Source of the DNA: Bacteroidota bacterium
GTDB lineage: Bacteria > Bacteroidota > Bacteroidia > UKL13-3
Direction of reading: 5' to 3'
NCBI GenBank assembly: GCA_947460345.1
Contig: CANHGM010000021.1
Span: forward strand, 1 to 55,598
DNA: 55,598 bases
Within the stretch, counting starts at the first letter, position 1; the number at the start of each line of letters is the position of its first letter. The notes under the pieces were generated by a model. The model was not told the DNA's origin, ran no database searches, and saw only the letters and a program-made list of their open reading frames with translations. Shown piece by piece: positions 53,206-55,598 of the stretch. Made by a program: the position numbers and the translations under genes.

Positions 53206-54360
53206 CTATTCCTCAACTTCTGGCCTTACTCTTTTGCTGCCACTATACATTTCATACTTTAAATAACGGCATTCTAATGGTCCGTTAAATATCACTAAAC
53301 GCTTAGAAGCTTTTAGTCCCACACTGCCTACGGCTTCTCTGTTGCTAGAGATGATCCAAGCATCATAGCCTTGATATTTAGTTTTTAAGGTATCGCCTAT
53401 ACTTTTATATAGTTCAACCACATTGTCTTTATCCATACGCTCACCATAAGGTGGGTTCATAATCACCACACCTTTTCCTTCGGGTGCTTCTGAATCTTGA
53501 AAAGCACAAGTTTTTACCACCACCTCTTCTCTAATACCTGCCGATTTTAAGTTATCTTTAGTTATAAACACACTTGATTTGGCATTGTCTGACCCTACAA
53601 TCACTGCTTCTAACGGTATGATATTGTTTTCAGCTTCGGTTACAATTTTATCCCATAAATCTCTGTCAAATGCATACTGACCTTGCCAATGATAAAAACT
53701 AAACTCTCTTCTAAAAAAAGCTGGCGGGATATTTTTGGCATACATACAAGCCTCTGCTAACAAGGTTCCTGAGCCACACATAGGGTCAACGAAATTGCTC
53801 TTTTTATCCCAACCTGAAAGTAAAATAAGTCCTGCAGCCAATACCTCATTCAGTGGTGCTTTATTGCTTTCGAGTCTGTATCCTCTTTTGTGTAGAGAAC
53901 TGCCTGAGCTGTCTAAGCTAATGGTACACTCATCTCTAAATATATGTATATTGACACGCAAGGATGGATTTTCGATATCAACTGAAGGCCTTACACCACC
54001 TTTGTTTCTAAACTGATCTACAATAGCATCTTTCACCTTCATGCTCACAAACATACTGTTGCTAAAAGCAGATGCATTGGCCACACTGTCTATAGCCAGT
54101 GTGTCAGTAGCTTGCATATATTCACTCCAATCAATCTTACTGATTTGGTTATATAACTCAGCTTGGTCTCTTACCCTAACTGTTTTAATAGGAATAAGCA
54201 CTCGCAGAGCCGTTCTGCATAAATAATTGCTTTTGTATAATATTTCTAAATCGCCATCAAAAGCTACAGCCCTTTTGGCTTGTACTATATTGGTAGCTCC
54301 AATCTGTTGAAGCTCTTCCATTAAAATTTCTTCAAGTCCGGCTAGGGTTTTAGCCAGCAT
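53206..54360 (-). CDS. THUMP-domain RNA methyltransferase (RlmL/K-type)
   Basis: 384 residues from ATG 54360 (MLAKTLAGLEEILMEELQQI). The longer frame starting at a TTG (54393) is rejected because the -7 promoter element overlaps that codon. The THUMP domain covers about 40-150, followed by the methyltransferase fold: FVDPMCGSGTLLAEACMYA (SAM site), IVGSDNAKSS, and MNPPYGERM, the N-P-P-Y catalytic motif of N2-guanine methyltransferases. It most likely acts on 23S rRNA, as the N-terminal half of RlmKL does in E. coli (m2G2445). Confidence 0.93.
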   Translation of the reverse strand: MLAKTLAGLEEILMEELQQIGATNIVQAKRAVAFDGDLEILYKSNYLCRTALRVLIPIKTVRVRDQAELYNQISKIDWSEYMQATDTLAIDSVANASAFSNSMFVSMKVKDAIVDQFRNKGGVRPSVDIENPSLRVNIHIFRDECTISLDSSGSSLHKRGYRLESNKAPLNEVLAAGLILLSGWDKKSNFVDPMCGSGTLLAEACMYAKNIPPAFFRREFSFYHWQGQYAFDRDLWDKIVTEAENNIIPLEAVIVGSDNAKSSVFITKDNLKSAGIREEVVVKTCAFQDSEAPEGKGVVIMNPPYGERMDKDNVVELYKSIGDTLKTKYQGYDAWIISSNREAVGSVGLKASKRLVIFNGPLECRYLKYEMYSGSKRVRPEVEE

Positions 54361-54390
54361 ATGTATCTTTTCTTGCAAAATTTTTTCTTG

Positions 54391-54398
54391 CAAAAGTA
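54391..54398 (-). promoter_or_regulatory. -7 element of the THUMP methyltransferase gene
   Basis: TACTTTTG on the minus strand fits TAnnTTTG. It overlaps the upstream TTG codon at 54393, so that codon cannot be the start and ATG 54360 is preferred. Confidence 0.6.
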
Positions 54399-54540
54399 AG
54401 TTAGAATGTAAAGACTAACCATTCTAATTCTTAAAAACTTACTCATCTTTTTTTGGTATTTGATTTATGTATATATATTTTTTATCTCAAACAAGGTTTT
54501 ATAAAATGGTTTACCAGTTCAAACTCATCTTTGCATGCAT

Positions 54541-54548
54541 TACATTTG
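54541..54548 (+). promoter_or_regulatory. -7 element of the AHSA1 gene
   Basis: TACATTTG matches TAnnTTTG, 27 bases before the ATG at 54576. The upstream part of the open frame is therefore promoter, not coding. Confidence 0.55.
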
Positions 54549-54575
54549 TGGTCTGGTATTAACCAATATAAAACC

Positions 54576-54959
54576 ATGAAAGAATTTAAAAAATACTATA
54601 TAGTGCCTGCCCCTCCAGAAGATATATATAAAGCACTTACTTTTGAGCCAACTATACAACTATGGACAGGTGACAAAGCCGAGATGAAAGAAGAAGTTGG
54701 CAGCGAATTCTCTTTATGGGATGGAAGCATCGTTGGTAAAAACCTTGAATTTGAAGAGGGCAAAAAAATTGTACAACATTGGTACTTTGGAGAAGATGAA
54801 ACAGAACAATCTATTGTAACCATAAAACTTCACGCCGACAAACAAGGTACATCTGTAGAGTTAAAGCAAACCAATATACCAGACGAAGCTTATGAAGATA
54901 TGGTAGATGGCTGGAACAACTATTACTTTAAGTCGTTGATAGATTTTTATGAAGATTAG
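54576..54959 (+). CDS. SRPBCC / AHSA1-like protein
   Basis: 127 residues of the START-like hydrophobic-cavity fold, related to the Hsp90 co-chaperone Aha1 C-terminal domain: FKKYYIVPAPPEDIYKALTF, LWTGDKAEMKEEVGSEFSLW, GKNLEFEEGKKIVQHWYFGE, and a C-terminal helix VDGWNNYYFKSLIDFYED. Bacterial members bind small hydrophobic ligands or partner proteins; the function of this one is not known. The ATG at 54576 is chosen because the family begins at that lysine-rich strand and because the promoter lies inside the longer open frame. Confidence 0.85.
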   Translation: MKEFKKYYIVPAPPEDIYKALTFEPTIQLWTGDKAEMKEEVGSEFSLWDGSIVGKNLEFEEGKKIVQHWYFGEDETEQSIVTIKLHADKQGTSVELKQTNIPDEAYEDMVDGWNNYYFKSLIDFYED

Positions 54960-55048
54960 ATAATGCCACGAATGCACGAATGTGGGGTTTTGAAATTGTT
55001 GATATTTAAAAGAGAAAATAGAGAGCTTTTCATATAATATTTTATAAG

Positions 55049-55452
55049 ACCCTGAAATAAATTCAGGGTGACAGCATCGGTTAAAGATTACGAAATATCG
55101 GAACAAATACACCCCCTCCAACGCGTCCTGCTGAACTTGTTTCAGCATCTGTAATTTAGTTGAACTGTTTAATAGATATATGTAGAGACCCTGAAACAAG
55201 TTCAGGGTGACATACTATCGGATCAAATACACCCACTCCAACGCGTCATGCTGAACTTGTTTCAGCATCTGTATTTTTTGCAATTTGATTTGTGCATTTT
55301 TAGAGACCCTGAAATGAATTCAGGTTGACATCATTGGTTCAGGGTGAAGAACTATCGGAACATATACGCTCCTTTTAAAGCGTCATGCTGAACTTGTTTC
55401 AGCATCTGTATTTTTTGCAATTTGATTTGTGCATTTTTAGAGACCCTGAAAT
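55049..55452. repeat. Array of two alternating palindromic repeats
   Basis: Type A (ACCCTGAA-N5-TTCAGGGT) occurs at 55049-55069 and 55188-55208, with a one-base-mutated copy at 55306-55326 and a truncated one at 55443-55450. Type B (GCTGAACTTGTTTCAGC) occurs at 55130-55146, 55250-55266 and 55387-55403. They alternate A-B-A-B-A-B-A with periods of roughly 118-139 bases. A 72-base stretch at 55244-55315 is repeated exactly at 55381-55452, so the array grew by tandem duplication. Such CTGAA/TTCAG palindromes are common intergenic elements in this phylum. No gene is seen in 54960-55598. Confidence 0.85.
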
Positions 55453-55466
55453 AAACCCAAAATTGT

Positions 55467-55598
55467 CATTAGGGAAAATTTCTAATGGCGGTCATTAGAA
55501 AATGTGAGGGCTTTATCCTTGCTATCAGTGGAAAAAAAGTGTATTTGTATTTGTTTTTTTTTAGTCAATTTTGAGTAAGAAAAACTTACTATGAAAAT
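55467..55598. other. Right-edge intergenic sequence with short repeats
   Basis: CATTAG (55467-55472), CTAATG (55482-55487) and CATTAG again (55493-55498) form a small inverted and direct repeat cluster. AGTAAG-AAAAA-CTTACT (55574-55590) is a perfect inverted repeat ending immediately before ATGAAAAT at 55591, which may be the start of a gene running out of the window; eight bases are too few to say. Confidence 0.35.

Noticed and set aside
53206-54393. Longer start for the THUMP methyltransferase at a TTG
   Set aside because: A good -7 promoter element overlaps this codon, and the added 11 residues are a low-complexity near-repeat (two QEKI units).
54861-55199. 112-residue open frame on the minus strand across the AHSA1 end and the repeats
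   Set aside because: It reads through the palindromic repeats and the 3' part of a well-supported gene.
55049-55452. Possible CRISPR array
   Set aside because: Spacing is irregular (118-139 bases), two different repeats alternate, part of the 'spacer' is itself duplicated exactly, and no cas gene is present.

Overview
The window comes from a low-GC member of the Bacteroidota. The evidence is bacillithiol synthesis (BshA), the type IX secretion regulator PorX, three proteins with C-terminal T9SS sorting domains, DUF4476, DUF3109 and DUF2059 proteins, three TonB-dependent receptors, a fused CcoN-CcoO oxidase subunit, and promoters of the TAnnTTTG type characteristic of the phylum. AT content is very high and TATATA-like runs are conspicuous inside genes as well as between them. 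I could not place it below phylum; a Chitinophagales or Sphingobacteriales-like lineage is a guess. I saw no tRNA, rRNA, insertion sequence, prophage or CRISPR array.

Layout. 1-2.8 kb (minus): the 5' part of an M14 carboxypeptidase gene and bshA. 2.9-7.1 kb (plus): a phenylacetyl-CoA epoxidase operon, tetR-paaA-(T9SS cargo)-paaB-paaC, with a PaaR-like operator on its promoter. 7.1-9.2 kb (minus): dsbD. 9.2-9.95 kb: a decayed secreted-protein gene. 10-12.5 kb (minus): porX-tsaE-ankyrin operon. 12.6-14.8 kb: a DUF4476 protein and a PorY-like histidine kinase. 14.8-23.2 kb: a long minus-strand series (Fic-like regulator, TonB receptor, DUF2059, glycosyltransferase-like, PssA, DUF3109, AspC, RfaE1). 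23.5-27 kb: a T9SS cargo protein, an OmpA-family protein and a tiny Cys/Lys-rich secreted protein. 27-32.6 kb (minus): a tightly packed putative heme-uptake operon. 32.8-35.2 kb: pheT. 35.3-44.7 kb (plus): a Crp/Fnr regulator followed by a complete cbb3 oxidase locus (ccoI, ccoS, ccoNO, ccoQ, ccoP, ccoG, ccoH and a TauE/SafE-like protein). 44.8-48.2 kb: a dihydroorotase-like protein lacking metal ligands, and recG. 48.2-54.4 kb (minus): M61 peptidase, TonB receptor, DUF1294 and THUMP methyltransferase. 54.6-55.6 kb: an AHSA1 protein and an array of alternating palindromic repeats.

How parts fit. The cbb3 locus looks like one microaerobic regulon: a Crp/Fnr protein with an N-terminal cysteine cluster sits next to repeated TGAT-N4-ATCA boxes upstream of ccoI, with a related box upstream of ccoS-ccoNO. 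A further copy lies upstream of the putative heme operon, suggesting heme supply and heme-copper oxidase synthesis could be co-regulated. That operon is the best candidate for something little described: two homologous HmuY-like proteins, one T9SS-secreted and one a lipoprotein, flank a TonB receptor with overlapping reading frames. A Fic-fold protein that has lost its catalytic motif and carries a winged helix is a second. Several start codons lie so close to the -7 element that their mRNAs should be nearly or fully leaderless.
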